This document shows positions 36,056-45,900 of a DNA stretch of 64,000 nucleotides, one piece after another. Source of the stretch: Kitasatospora sp. NBC_01246 (GTDB lineage Bacteria > Actinomycetota > Actinomycetes > Streptomycetales > Streptomycetaceae); NCBI RefSeq assembly GCF_036226505.1, contig NZ_CP108484.1, forward strand, positions 3,224,001 to 3,288,000. The letters run 5' to 3'. The notes below the pieces were generated by a model that was not told where the DNA came from, made no database searches, and saw only the letters and a list, made by a program, of their open reading frames with translations. Both the position numbers and the translations under genes were made by a program. Positions within the stretch are counted from its first letter, which is position 1. Each line of letters begins with the position of its first letter.

Positions 36056-37717
36056 TCAGCGGCCGCGCAGCGAGCGGTAGCGCGCGGCCAGCTCCGCGGT
36101 GGAGCTGTCCAGCGCGTCGGCGCCCTCACCGGTCAGCAGCACCGGCTCGATCCGCTTGGCGAGCACCTTGCCGAGCTCGACGCCCCACTGGTCGAAGGAG
36201 TCGATGTTCCAGATCGCGCCCTGGACGAACACCTTGTGCTCGTACAGCGCGACCAGCTGGCCGAGCACCGACGGGGTCAGCTCCCCGGCCAGGATGGTGG
36301 TGGTCGGGTGGTTGCCCTTGAAGGTCTTGTGCGGGACCAGCTCGGCCGGCACGCCCTCGGCCGCGACCTCCTCCGGCGTCTTGCCGAAGGCCAGCGCCTG
36401 GGTCTGGGCGAAGAAGTTGGCGAGCAGCAGGTCGTGCTGGGCGACCAGGCCGTCGGGCAGGTCGGCGACCGGCCGGGCGAAGCCGATGAAGTCGGCCGGG
36501 ATGACCTTGGTGCCCTGGTGCAGCAGCTGGTAGTAGGCGTGCTGGCCGTTGGTGCCGGGCGTGCCCCAGACCACCGGGCCGGTCTGCCAGCTCACCGGGT
36601 TGCCCTCGCGGTCCACCGACTTGCCGTTGGACTCCATGTCCAGCTGCTGGAGGTAGGCGGTGAACTTCGACAGGTAGTGCGAGTACGGCAGCACCGCGTG
36701 CGCCTGGGCGTCGAAGAAGGCCCCGTACCAGACGCCGAGCAGGCCGAGCAGCAGCGGGACGTTCTCCTCGGCGGGAGCGGTGCGGAAGTGCTCGTCGACC
36801 AGGTGGAAGCCGTCCAGCATCTCGCGGAAGGCGTCCGGGCCGATGGCGATCATCAGCGAGAGGCCGATCGCCGAGTCGTAGGAGTAGCGGCCGCCCACCC
36901 AGTCCCAGAACTCGAACATGTTGGCGGTGTCGATGCCGAAGTCCGCGACGCCCTCGGCGTTGGTGGAGAGGGCGACGAAGTGCTTCGCCACCGCCTCGGT
37001 GCCGGCGTCCAGGCCCGCGAGCAGCCAGCTGCGGGCGGAGACCGCGTTGGTGATGGTCTCGATGGTGGTGAAGGTCTTGGAGGCGACGATGAAGAGCGTC
37101 TCCGCCGGGTCGAGGTCGCGGACGGCCTCGTGCAGGTCGGCGCCGTCCACGTTAGAGACGAAGCGGACGTCGAGGTCGCGGTCGGCGAAGGAGCGCAGCG
37201 CCTCGTAGGCCATCGCGGGGCCGAGGTCGGAGCCGCCGATGCCGATGTTGACGACCGTGCGGATCCGCTTGCCGGTGTGGCCGCGCCAGTCGCCGGCGCG
37301 GACCTGCTCGGCGAAGGCCGCCATCTTGTCGAGGACGGCGTGCACGGCGGGCACCACGTTCTCGCCGTCCACCTCGACGACGGCGCCGCGCGGGGCGCGC
37401 AGCGCGGTGTGCAGGACGGCGCGGTGCTCGGTGTTGTTGATCTTCTCGCCGCGGAACATCGCGTCCCGCAGCCGGGCGACGCCGGTGGCCTCGGCGAGCT
37501 CGCGCAGCAGGGTCAGCGTCTCGTCCGTGACCAGCTGCTTCGCGTAGTCCACGTGCAGGTCGCCGACCCGGAGGGTGTAGCGGCGGCCGCGCTCCGGGTC
37601 GGCGGCGAACAGCTCGCGCAGGTGCGTCTCGCCCAGCTCCGTGCGGTGCTTGCCGAGGGCGGCCCACTGCGGGGTGCGGTCCAGGGGGGTACGGGAGTCG
37701 GCACGGGTCTCCGACAT
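36056..37717 (-). CDS. pgi: Glucose-6-phosphate isomerase
   Basis: 553 residues, full length. It interconverts glucose-6-phosphate and fructose-6-phosphate. Signatures present: [38 protein letters not shown] (with catalytic Arg/Lys neighbours), GNHPTTTI with the ring-opening His, and [19 protein letters not shown] near the C-terminus. GAGGAG lies 8 bases before ATG 37717. It is monocistronic between two tRNA-Lys copies. The 256-bp region upstream holds nothing I can name beyond a short GC hairpin. Confidence 0.97.
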   Translation of the reverse strand: MSETRADSRTPLDRTPQWAALGKHRTELGETHLRELFAADPERGRRYTLRVGDLHVDYAKQLVTDETLTLLRELAEATGVARLRDAMFRGEKINNTEHRAVLHTALRAPRGAVVEVDGENVVPAVHAVLDKMAAFAEQVRAGDWRGHTGKRIRTVVNIGIGGSDLGPAMAYEALRSFADRDLDVRFVSNVDGADLHEAVRDLDPAETLFIVASKTFTTIETITNAVSARSWLLAGLDAGTEAVAKHFVALSTNAEGVADFGIDTANMFEFWDWVGGRYSYDSAIGLSLMIAIGPDAFREMLDGFHLVDEHFRTAPAEENVPLLLGLLGVWYGAFFDAQAHAVLPYSHYLSKFTAYLQQLDMESNGKSVDREGNPVSWQTGPVVWGTPGTNGQHAYYQLLHQGTKVIPADFIGFARPVADLPDGLVAQHDLLLANFFAQTQALAFGKTPEEVAAEGVPAELVPHKTFKGNHPTTTILAGELTPSVLGQLVALYEHKVFVQGAIWNIDSFDQWGVELGKVLAKRIEPVLLTGEGADALDSSTAELAARYRSLRGR

Positions 37718-37973
37718 CGGTGGCTCCTCGTTTCATCTGGGTGCAGATACCGGCAGGGCCAGGCGGGAGGGTTTTCGCGAGGTCGTGCGGGTACTGATGG
37801 TGCGCCGACTCCGTTGACGGCCTGCCCGGGGCCAGCCTATGCAACGTCGGGACCACCTGCGCACATTCCGTTCGGGGACGCTCCGTGGCCCGGCGGCCAC
37901 CGGCCCGGCGGGCCGCCGCCGGGGTGCCCCCGGGCCGGCTGCGCGGACGCCGCCGACACCCCCGGACGGCGCG

Positions 37974-39557
37974 TCACTTCCGTTCGGAGCGGAGGTCGAG
38001 CCCGCGCAGCACCCGGTCGACCAGCTCCGGGTCGGCGCCGAGCTCGCTGCGGGCGGCCAGCATCTCGCGCCGGGAGGCGGCGATCATCTCCTGCTCGACG
38101 CTGTACGCGGCGCGCCACTGGCTCAGCCGCAGCTTGGCCTCGCTGGCCTCCTCCTCGGCGTACTTCTCCGGGCAGAGCCGGGCCAGCCGGTCGTGCTGAC
38201 GGTCCCGCAGGCGATCGGCGACCTCGGCGGGCAGCTTGTCCTGCTCCTCCAGTTCGCCGAGCCGTTCGAGCCCGGCCCGGGCGGCCCGCCACCAGAGCTC
38301 GCGCACCGCCTGCTCGTGCTTGTCCTGGTCGATGTCCAGGTGCAGCCGCTTGGCCAGCCACGGCAGGGTGAGCCCCTGGACCAGCAGGGTGAAGAGGACG
38401 ACGCTGAAGGCGATGAAGACCAGCCGGCCGCGTTCGGGGAAGCCCTCACCGGAGTCGACGGTCAGCGGGACGGCCAGGGCGAGCGCGACGGTGGCCACCC
38501 CGCGCATCCCGGACCACCAGAGCACCACGCTCTCCTGCCAGCTGATCGGGGTGTCCTCCTCCACGTCGGCCCGCAGCTTCCGGGAGAGCCAGCCGGCCGG
38601 CAGCAGCCAGAGCAGCCGGGTCACGACCACCACGGCGATGACGGCGGCCGCGTCGCCGAGCATGCTCGTCCAGCCGGTGCCGGCCTCCTTCAGGACGGTG
38701 GCCAGCTCCAGGCCGATCAGGCCGAAGGCGACCCCGGTGATCAGGATCTCGACGATCTCCCAGAAGGCGTTGCCCACCAGCCGGTAGGAGACGGCGTCGG
38801 CCTCCGCGGCGCGTTCCGCCAGGTAGAGCGCGCAGACCACGACGGCGAGCACACCGGAGCCGTGGATCTCCTCGGCCAGGGTGTAGGCGGCGAAGGGCAC
38901 CAGCAGGTTGAGCGCGACCTGCTGGGTGGGGTCCTCCAGGAAGGAGGCGAGCTTGGCGTTGAGCCAGCCGAGGCCGACGCCGATGATGACGGCGAGGACG
39001 GCCGAGAGCACGAAGCGCAGCACCGCGTGGCCGGGCGAGAAGTCGCCGCTGACCACCGCGTCGATGGCCAGCGAGTAGATGACGATCGCGGTGACGTCGT
39101 TGAACAGGCCCTCGCTCTCCAGGATCGACACCAGCCGGCGCGGCAGGCCGATGCTGCCGGCCACCGCGACGGCGGCGACCGGGTCCGGCGGGGAGACCAG
39201 CGCGCCGACCGCGACGGCGGCCGCGACCGGCAGCGCGGGAAGCAGCGCGTGCACGGTGCCGGCGACCGCGGTGGTGGTGACCACCACCAGCGCGACCGCG
39301 AGCAGCAGGATGGAGCGGATGTTGGCCCGGAAGTAGCGGACCGAGGAGCGCCGGGCGACGGCGAAGATCAGCGGCGGCAGGACCAGCGGGAGAATCAGGT
39401 CCGGGTCGAGGGTGACGTCCGGGATCTGCGGGACCAGCGCCATGACGATGCCCAGCAGGGTCATCAGCACGGGCTGCGGCACGCCCGTCCGCCGGGCGAG
39501 CGGCATGGTCACGACGGAGGCGAGCAGCACCACGAAGAGCAGGGGCAGCTGGCCCAC
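37974..39557 (-). CDS. Na+/H+ antiporter, CPA1 family
   Basis: 527 residues with about 12 membrane helices to residue 400 and a cytoplasmic tail with charged helices (RLRDRQHDRLARLCPEKYAE). VSPPDPVAAVAVAGSIGLPR and ILESEGLFNDVTAIVIYSLA are the CPA1 ion-binding and conserved acidic segments; WWSGMRGVATVALALAVPLT is the usual late helix. GTG 39557 is chosen because GAGAGGAA lies 7 bases upstream; the frame continues upstream through repeat sequence of no coding character. Expected role: Na+ or K+ extrusion and pH control. Confidence 0.88.
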   Translation of the reverse strand: MGQLPLLFVVLLASVVTMPLARRTGVPQPVLMTLLGIVMALVPQIPDVTLDPDLILPLVLPPLIFAVARRSSVRYFRANIRSILLLAVALVVVTTTAVAGTVHALLPALPVAAAVAVGALVSPPDPVAAVAVAGSIGLPRRLVSILESEGLFNDVTAIVIYSLAIDAVVSGDFSPGHAVLRFVLSAVLAVIIGVGLGWLNAKLASFLEDPTQQVALNLLVPFAAYTLAEEIHGSGVLAVVVCALYLAERAAEADAVSYRLVGNAFWEIVEILITGVAFGLIGLELATVLKEAGTGWTSMLGDAAAVIAVVVVTRLLWLLPAGWLSRKLRADVEEDTPISWQESVVLWWSGMRGVATVALALAVPLTVDSGEGFPERGRLVFIAFSVVLFTLLVQGLTLPWLAKRLHLDIDQDKHEQAVRELWWRAARAGLERLGELEEQDKLPAEVADRLRDRQHDRLARLCPEKYAEEEASEAKLRLSQWRAAYSVEQEMIAASRREMLAARSELGADPELVDRVLRGLDLRSERK

Positions 39558-39583
39558 GGGGAGGTTCCTCTCGACGGCGGATC

Positions 39584-39660
39584 GGTGGCGGAGAGCGGGT
39601 GGCGGAGAGCGGGTGGCGGAGGGTGGCTGGCGGAGCGGGTGGCGACGGGCGGGTGGCGGA
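39584..39660. repeat. Direct repeats of a 14-bp unit upstream of the antiporter
   Basis: GGTGGCGGAGAGCG twice in perfect tandem, then degenerate GGTGGCGGAG copies to 39660. It lies right before the antiporter start, in the divergent gap with the oxidoreductase. Confidence 0.75.
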
Positions 39661-39825
39661 CGACGGGGCGGCCGGGCGCGACTCGGGCCGCCGTCGAGGA
39701 TAAATCCGACAATGCGCTCAGTTGACGCAACACGCCGGAGGGCCCTTGACCTCAAGTCCGCTTCACCTTCGATGATCGGGGCGCAGGCAGGACCGAGAGC
39801 GCAGACCACGAGGCAGGAGCTCCAG

Positions 39826-40734
39826 ATGAAGGCTGTGACCGTCCCCCGGTTCGGCGGCCCAGAGGTACTGCGGGTGACCGAGGTACCCACCCCCGCCGCC
39901 GGACCGGGCGAGGTGCGGGTCCGCGTCTACGCGGCCGGGGTGCAGCCCGCCGACCTCGCCGTCCGGGAGGGCTGGGCGCCACCGGGCGTGCGGGTCGAGC
40001 TGCCGGCCGTCCCGGGCAACGAGTTCGCCGGGGTGGTCGACCAGCTCGGCCCCGACAGCCGGGGCTGGGCGGTCGGCGACCAGGTGCTGGGCTTCCGGCC
40101 GCTGAACAGCCACGCCGAGTTCGTCACCGTCGACGGCTCCCAGCTGGTCCCCAAGCCGGCCGGGATGCCGTGGGAGCAGGCGGGCTCGCTGTCCGCCTCC
40201 GGGCAGACCGCCCATGTCGCGCTGACCCTGCTGGGGGTCGGCCGGGGCGACACCGTCCTGGTCCACGGTGCCTCGGGCGGAGTCGGCACGGTCGCCGTCC
40301 AGCTCGCCCGCGCCTGGGGCGCCACCGTGATCGGCACCGCGAGCGACCGCAACCACGCCTATCTGCGCGAGCTGGGCGCGATCCCGGTCGGGTACGGGGA
40401 CGGGCTGGTCGAGCGGGTGCGGGCGGTGGCGCCGCAGGGGGTGGACGCGGCCTTCGACGCGGCCGGGCGCGGCGCCCTGGAGGCCTCCGTGGAGCTGGTC
40501 TCCGACCGGGACCGGATCGGCACCATCGTGGACTTCCCGACCGCCGCGCGGCTCGGCCTGCGCATGCTGCGGGGGCCGCGGACGGCGGCCCGGCTGGCCG
40601 AGCTGGTCGAACTCTGGGAGTCGGGCGGTCTGCGGCTGGAGATCGCCGACACCTTCCCGCTGGAGCGCGCGGCCGAGGCGCACCGGATGGTCGGCACCGG
40701 CCACGTCCGGGGCAAGGTGGTGCTCACCCCGTGA
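39826..40734 (+). CDS. Zinc-independent quinone oxidoreductase-like MDR protein
   Basis: 302 residues. GroES-like domain from MKAVTVPRFGGPEVLRVTEV, then the NADPH-binding loop VLVHGASGGVGTVAVQLARA (AxxGxxG). It lacks the catalytic-zinc Cys/His and the structural four-cysteine lobe, so it fits the quinone oxidoreductase (QOR) side of the medium-chain dehydrogenase superfamily: NADPH-dependent reduction of quinones or enones. AGGAG lies 7 bases before ATG 39826. It is divergent from the antiporter. Confidence 0.88.
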   Translation: MKAVTVPRFGGPEVLRVTEVPTPAAGPGEVRVRVYAAGVQPADLAVREGWAPPGVRVELPAVPGNEFAGVVDQLGPDSRGWAVGDQVLGFRPLNSHAEFVTVDGSQLVPKPAGMPWEQAGSLSASGQTAHVALTLLGVGRGDTVLVHGASGGVGTVAVQLARAWGATVIGTASDRNHAYLRELGAIPVGYGDGLVERVRAVAPQGVDAAFDAAGRGALEASVELVSDRDRIGTIVDFPTAARLGLRMLRGPRTAARLAELVELWESGGLRLEIADTFPLERAAEAHRMVGTGHVRGKVVLTP

Positions 40735-40839
40735 TCCCGGCGCGCCCCCGATCCCCGGACGCCGCGCCCCGGGCCACCGGCGGCGGGCCGGGCGCGGGGC
40801 CGTTCGGCCCCCGATTGTGAGTTTCGGCTGCTGACCAGG

Positions 40840-40853
40840 TAATGTTCTCCGCG
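40840..40853 (+). promoter_or_regulatory. tRNA-Lys copy 2 promoter
   Basis: TTGTGA, 19-base spacer, -10 TAATGT at 40840-40845, then 7 bases and GTCAGCAG. Confidence 0.65.
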
Positions 40854-40860
40854 TCAGCAG

Positions 40861-40934
40861 GCGCCGCTAGCTCAGTTGGTTAGAGCAGCTGACTCTTAAT
40901 CAGCGGGTCCGGGGTTCGAGTCCCTGGCGGCGCA
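40861..40934 (+). tRNA. tRNA-Lys (anticodon CTT), copy 2
   Basis: Identical over 74 bases to copy 1; anticodon at 40895-40897; no encoded CCA. Confidence 0.97.
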
Positions 40935-40940
40935 CAGACA

Positions 40941-40978
40941 GCCGGAAGGCCCCTCGTGAGAGCGAGGGGCCTTCCGGC
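40941..40978 (+). terminator. Terminator of tRNA-Lys copy 2
   Basis: The same hairpin as after copy 1 except for two changes in the loop region, followed by GTTTCC. Confidence 0.9.
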
Positions 40979-41008
40979 GTTTCCGGGCCCCTGAAGCCGG
41001 ACCTCGTG

Positions 41009-41052
41009 GCGCCGGGCGCCGGACGGGGGCGATCCCGTCCGGCGCCCGGCGC
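41009..41052. terminator. Terminator downstream of chitinase
   Basis: 19-bp perfect stem (GCGCCGGGCGCCGGACGGG and complement) with a 6-base loop, 38 bp past the chitinase stop. Its GCCGGACGGG core recalls the hairpin at 36014-36050, so the whole tRNA-terminator module may have been duplicated. Confidence 0.85.
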
Positions 41053-41056
41053 GGGC

Positions 41057-41098
41057 GGTCGGTCAGCGGCAGTCGGTCAGCGGTGGTCGGTCAGCGGC
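41057..41098. repeat. Three tandem 14-bp units overlapping the chitinase stop codon
   Basis: GGTCGGTCAGCGGC, AGTCGGTCAGCGGT, GGTCGGTCAGCGGC. The stop codon of the chitinase (complement of TCA at 41091-41093) lies in the last unit, and the other units carry the same TCA. Confidence 0.85.
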
Positions 41099-42779
41099 GG
41101 AAGTAGCTGTCGAAGTTCTTGGAGAACTCACGGCCGCCGAACTGGTCCCAGTTGATCGACCAGGTCATCAGGCCGCGCAGGTTCGGCTGGGGGCCGGCCT
41201 TGGGGACGTAGCTGCCGCAGTTGGTGGCCTTGGTGAGGCAGTCCAGCGCCTTGTTGACCTCGGCGGGGGCGACGTAGCCGTTGCCCGCGTTGGTGGTGGC
41301 CGGCATGCCGATGGCGACCTTGCTCGCGGGCAGCGCCGGGAACACGTTGTTGGTGTTGCCCGCCACCGGGAAGCCCTTGAGCAGCATGTCGGTCATCGCG
41401 ACGTGGAAGTCGGCGCCGCCCATCGAGTGGTACTGGTTGTCCAGGCCCATGATCGAGCCGGAGTTGTAGTCCTGGACGTGCAGCAGGGTGAGGTCGTCGC
41501 GCAGGGCGTGGATCACCGGCAGGTAGGCGCCGGCGCGCGGGTCCTGGCCGCCCCACGGGCCGGACCCGTAGTACTGGTAGCCGAGTTGGACGAAGAAGGT
41601 CTCCGGGGCCATGGTGAGGACGAAGTTCGGGCCGTACTTGGCCTTCAGCGTCTTCACGGCGGAGATCAGGTTGACGACGACCGGGCTGGTCGGGTTCTTG
41701 AAGTCGGTGTCGCCGGTGTTCAGGGAGAGCGAGTGGCCCTCGAAGTCGATGTCGAGGCCGTCCAGCCCCCACTTGTCGATGATCGCCGAGACCGAGCTGA
41801 CGAAGGCGTCGCGGGCGGCCGTGGTGGTGAGCTGGACCTGGCCGTTCTGGCCGCCGATCGAGATCAGCACCTTCTTGCCCTTGGCCCGCTTGGCGGCGAT
41901 CGCGGCCTTGAAGTCCGCGTCGGACTCCACCCCCGGGCACTCGGTGACCGGGCAGCGGTTGAACCGGATGTCGCCGGAGGTGACGGAGGTCGGCTCGCCG
42001 AAGGAGAGGTTGATGAAGTCCCAGGAGTCCGGGACGTCGGCGACCTTGGTGTAGCCGGCGCCGTTGGCGAAGCTGGCGTGCAGGTAGCCGACCAGGGCGT
42101 GGCTGCCGGCCGGCCCGGTGGGCGTACCGGTGGGCGTGCCGGTGGGCGTCACGGTCGGGGTGACCGTCGGGGTCACGGTGGGCGTGACGGTCGGGGTCAC
42201 CGTGGGGGTGACCGTGGGCGTCACGGTGGGCGTCGGGCTGGGCGCGCCCGGCCCGTCCAGCGAGACGTCGTCCGCGTAGTAGGTGCCCTGGCCGTACCAG
42301 CCGTGGGTGTACACGGTGGCGCTGGTCTGGGTCGCGGACGTGGTGAAGCTGACGCTGAGCTTCTGGTAGGCGCCGCCGGTGCCCGGCGTCCAGGTGCTGG
42401 TGCCGCCGTCCACGCCGAGGTAGACGTACGAGCCCTTGAGGTACGCGCTGAGCGTGTAGGTGGTGTTGGGGGCGACCGTGACGGTCTGGGCGCAGCGGGC
42501 CGTGTCACCGGCCGAGGCGGCCGCGGCGAGGGCGTAACTGCCGCTGTGGGCCTGGCCGGTGACGACGCTGCCGGTGCCGGCGGAGCAGTTCCAGGGGCCG
42601 CTGGCCCCGCTCTCGAAACCGCCGTTGACCAGGAACTCCCCGGCCGAGGCGGCGGGCGCGAGGCCGAGCGTCAGGCCGACCATGGTCGCGGCGGCGACGG
42701 CCGAGGCGGTGCCGGCGGCGAGCAGTGTGCGGGGGCGCCGGCGGGGCGGGACGGGTGCGGCTACAGGTGTTCTGCGCAT
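41091..42779 (-). CDS. Secreted GH18 chitinase with an N-terminal carbohydrate-binding module
   Basis: 562 residues. Signal peptide 1-46 (RRRPRTLLAAGTASAVAAAT, cleavage after PAASA). A beta-sandwich carbohydrate-binding module about 47-180 (EFLVNGGFESGASGPW start). A linker of nine or more TPTV/TPTG repeats to about 225. GH18 catalytic barrel from HALVGYLHASFANGAGYTKV to the end, with the catalytic motif DGLDIDFEG, Glu347 as proton donor. AGGAG lies 8 bases before ATG 42779. Two DasR-like direct repeats flank its -35, so induction by chitin oligomers and repression by DasR are expected. Confidence 0.93.
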   Translation of the reverse strand: MRRTPVAAPVPPRRRPRTLLAAGTASAVAAATMVGLTLGLAPAASAGEFLVNGGFESGASGPWNCSAGTGSVVTGQAHSGSYALAAAASAGDTARCAQTVTVAPNTTYTLSAYLKGSYVYLGVDGGTSTWTPGTGGAYQKLSVSFTTSATQTSATVYTHGWYGQGTYYADDVSLDGPGAPSPTPTVTPTVTPTVTPTVTPTVTPTVTPTVTPTGTPTGTPTGPAGSHALVGYLHASFANGAGYTKVADVPDSWDFINLSFGEPTSVTSGDIRFNRCPVTECPGVESDADFKAAIAAKRAKGKKVLISIGGQNGQVQLTTTAARDAFVSSVSAIIDKWGLDGLDIDFEGHSLSLNTGDTDFKNPTSPVVVNLISAVKTLKAKYGPNFVLTMAPETFFVQLGYQYYGSGPWGGQDPRAGAYLPVIHALRDDLTLLHVQDYNSGSIMGLDNQYHSMGGADFHVAMTDMLLKGFPVAGNTNNVFPALPASKVAIGMPATTNAGNGYVAPAEVNKALDCLTKATNCGSYVPKAGPQPNLRGLMTWSINWDQFGGREFSKNFDSYFRR

Positions 42780-42872
42780 GCGGGGACTCCTGCGGGGGCG
42801 CGGATCGTGGGGGACGTCCGAGGGCACGGCGAAGGTACGTGCCAGTGGGGGTTCGGCCCGACCGCGCACCCT

Positions 42873-42889
42873 AGTTGGACTAGACCACT
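42873..42889 (-). promoter_or_regulatory. DasR-type operator (dre) 2 of the chitinase promoter
   Basis: Minus strand reads AGTGGTCTAGTCCAACT, 13 of 16 positions of the dre consensus; it is also one of the paired GGTCTNGNCC direct repeats classic for Streptomyces chitinase promoters. Confidence 0.7.
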
Positions 42890-42910
42890 GAAGTGGATTC
42901 GGCCGTGCGG

Positions 42911-42930
42911 TGTCAATGGTCCAGACCGGT
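42911..42930 (-). promoter_or_regulatory. DasR-type operator (dre) 1 overlapping a -35 box
   Basis: Minus strand reads ACCGGTCTGGACCATT, 13 of 16 positions of the dre consensus, directly followed by TTGACA, a perfect -35 for the chitinase promoter (plus strand 42911-42916). Confidence 0.7.
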
Positions 42931-42991
42931 CGGACCCTGCCGCGCGGCGCGTCCGGTTGCCGCGCGTAACACCCCGTCGAACCATGGAGAG

Positions 42992-45900
42992 ATGACGGCA
43001 CCCGGCTACCTCCGCTACCCGCACCTGCGCGGGGGCCTGCTGGCGTTCACCGCCGAGGACGACGTCTGGATCGCCCCGCTCTCCCCCGGCGGCACCGTCG
43101 GCCGTGCCTGGCGGGTCAGCTGCGACCGGACCAGGGTCAGCCACCCCCGGATCTCCCCCGACGGCCGCACCCTGGCCTGGACCGCCTGGCAGAGCCCGAC
43201 CCCCGAGATCTGGACCGCGCCGGTCGAGGGCGGCGAGGCCGTCCGGCTCAGCTACTGGGGCAGCCAGGACACCCGGCTGCGCGGCTGGCTGCCGGACGGC
43301 GAACTCCTCGCCGTCACCTCCTACCACGAGCCCTTCGGCCACTACACCTGGGCGCACGCGCTGCCGCCGGACGGCTCCCCCGGCCGCCGGATGCCCTGGG
43401 GGCCGGTCGGCGACGCCCAGCTGAGCCGGGCGCACACCGTGCTGCTCACCGGCTCGGCGCCGCACGAGCCGGCCGCCTGGAAGCGCTACCGGGGCGGCGC
43501 CACCGGCCGGCTCTGGGTGGACGGCGAGCAGGTCCTGGCCGGTCACCGGGGGCACCTCGCCTCGCCCATGCCGGTCGGCGACCGGATCGCCTTCCTCTCC
43601 GACCACGAGGGCATCGGCAACCTCTACTCCTGCCGCCCCGACGGCACCGACCTGCGCCGGCACACCGACCACGCCTCCTACTACGCCCGCGAGGCCGCCA
43701 CCGACGGCACCCGGATCGTCTACCAGCACGCCGGCGACCTCTGGGTGCTGGAGGGCCTGGACGCGCCCGCGCCGCACCGGCTGCGGGTGCCGCTGGGCGG
43801 CGCCCGGGCCGGCCGGCGGCCGTACCAGGTGAGCGCCGCCTCCCACGTCAAGGACCTGGCCTGCGACCACACCGGCCGCGCCGGGCTGATCACCGTGCGG
43901 GGCAGCCAGTACTGGCTCACCCACCGGGACGGCCCGGCCCGGGCGCTCGCCGACACCCCGGGCGTGCGCACCCGGCTGCCGGTCCTGCTCGGGCACACCG
44001 GTGAGGCGGGCTGGATCACCGACGCACAGGGCGAGGACGCGGTCGAGATCGTCCCGCTGCCCGGCCACGACGCCCCCGGGCACGGGGGCGACGATCCGGG
44101 GACGGCGGCGGACGGCACGGGCCCGGCGGCGGACGGCACGCACACGGCGGCGGACGGCACGGGCCCGGCGGCGGACGGCACGGGCCCGGCGGCGGACGGC
44201 ACGGGGACGCACCGGCACCGGGTGCTCGCCGCCGGCCGGCTCGGGCGCGTCCTGGAGCTCACCGCCTCCCCCGACGGCACCCACCTGGCCGCCGCCGCCT
44301 CCGACGGACGGCTGCTGCTGGTCGCCACCGCGGACGGCGCCGTCCGCGAACTGGCCGCCTCCGAGCACGGGCCGGTCGGCGGTGCCCGCTTCTCCCCCGA
44401 CTCGCACTGGATCGCCTGGTCCCAGCCGGTCGCGGGGCGCTCCCTGCGCCGGATCCGGCTGACCCGCACCGACGTGCCCGCGCCGATCACCGAGATCACC
44501 GACGGCCGCTTCGAGGACGAGCAGCCGGTGTTCACCCGGGACGGCCGCTACCTGGCCTTCCTGTCCTGGCGCGGCTTCGACCCGGTGCACGACGTGCACA
44601 CCGGCGACCTCTCCTTCCCGCTCGGCTGCCGGCCCTACCTCGTCCCGCTCACCGCCGACACCCCGTCCCCGTTCGCCGCCCCCGCCGAGGACGGCGCCCC
44701 GCGCGGCGACGGCGGCGGGGACGGCACCGTGCACGTGGACCCGCGGGGCATCGGCGAGCGGCTGCTGCCGTTCCCGGTGATCGCCTCCAAGTACTCGGCG
44801 ACCGACGCCGTGCGGGGCGGGCTGGTCTGGCTGCGCTGGCCGATCTCCGGCACCCTCGGGCAGACCTTCACCAACCCGGACGACACCTCCGGCCGCCCCT
44901 CGCTGGAGTACTTCGACCTGGCCCGGGGCACCCGCAGCACGCTGGCCGACAAGCTGGACGGCTACGCCGTCTCGGGCGACGGCGGCTCGGTCGCGGTCTA
45001 CTCGGCCGGCACCCTGCGGATCGTCCCGGTCACCGCGCCGTCCGCCGGCACCACGGTGGACCTGCGGCGGATCACCCACACCGTGCGTCCGGCCGCCGAG
45101 TGGCGCCAGGCGTACCACGAGGCGGCGCGGATCGTCCGGGACCAGTTCTGGGACGCCGGGATGTCCGGGCTGGACTGGCCCGCGCTGGTCGCCCAGTACG
45201 AGCCGCTGCTGGAGCGGATCGCCGGGCCGGACGACTTCGCCGACCTGCTCCGCGAGCTGCTCGGCGAGCTGGGCACCTCGCACGCGTACGTCACGCCGTC
45301 CCGGCGCGGCGAGGGGCCCTCACCGGTCCAGCAGCCGCTCGGCCTGCTCGGCGCCAACGCCCGCCACTCCGCCGACGGCCGCTGGCTGGTCGACCGCATC
45401 CTGCCCGGCGAGTCCTCCGACCCGCGTGCCCGGGCCCCGCTGGCCTCCCAGGGCGTCCGGGACGGCGACGAGCTGCTGGCGGTGGCCGGTCGCCCGGTGG
45501 ACCGGGTGCGCGGTCCGGCCCCGCTGCTGGCCGGCACCGGCGGCACCAGCGTCGAGCTGACCCTGCGCGGCCGGGAGGGCCGGGACGGCCGGGGCACCGG
45601 GATCCGCCGGATCACCGTCACCCCGCTGACCGACGAGCGGCCCATCCGCTACCAGGACTGGGTGGCCAAGCGCCGCTCCCTGGTCCGGGAGTTCAGCGAC
45701 GGCCGGTGCGGCTACCTGCACATCCCGGACCTCGGCGGCTCGGGCTGGGCGCAGTTCAACCGGGACCTCCGCCGGGAGCTGGACAAGCCCGCGCTGGTCC
45801 TGGACGTCCGCGGCAACGCCGGCGGCAACGTCTCCGAGCTGGTCCTGGAGAAGCTCACCCGGCCGGTGCTGGCCTGGGACTTCAGCCGGGGGCGCCAGCC

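Noticed and set aside
36002..38371. A plus-strand frame of about 790 codons opposite pgi
   Set aside because: It is antisense to a full-length glucose-6-phosphate isomerase with all signatures.
42761..45283. A minus-strand frame of 840 codons opposite the tricorn gene
   Set aside because: The plus strand has clear tricorn motifs; the antisense product is Gly/Val/Asp-rich without domains.
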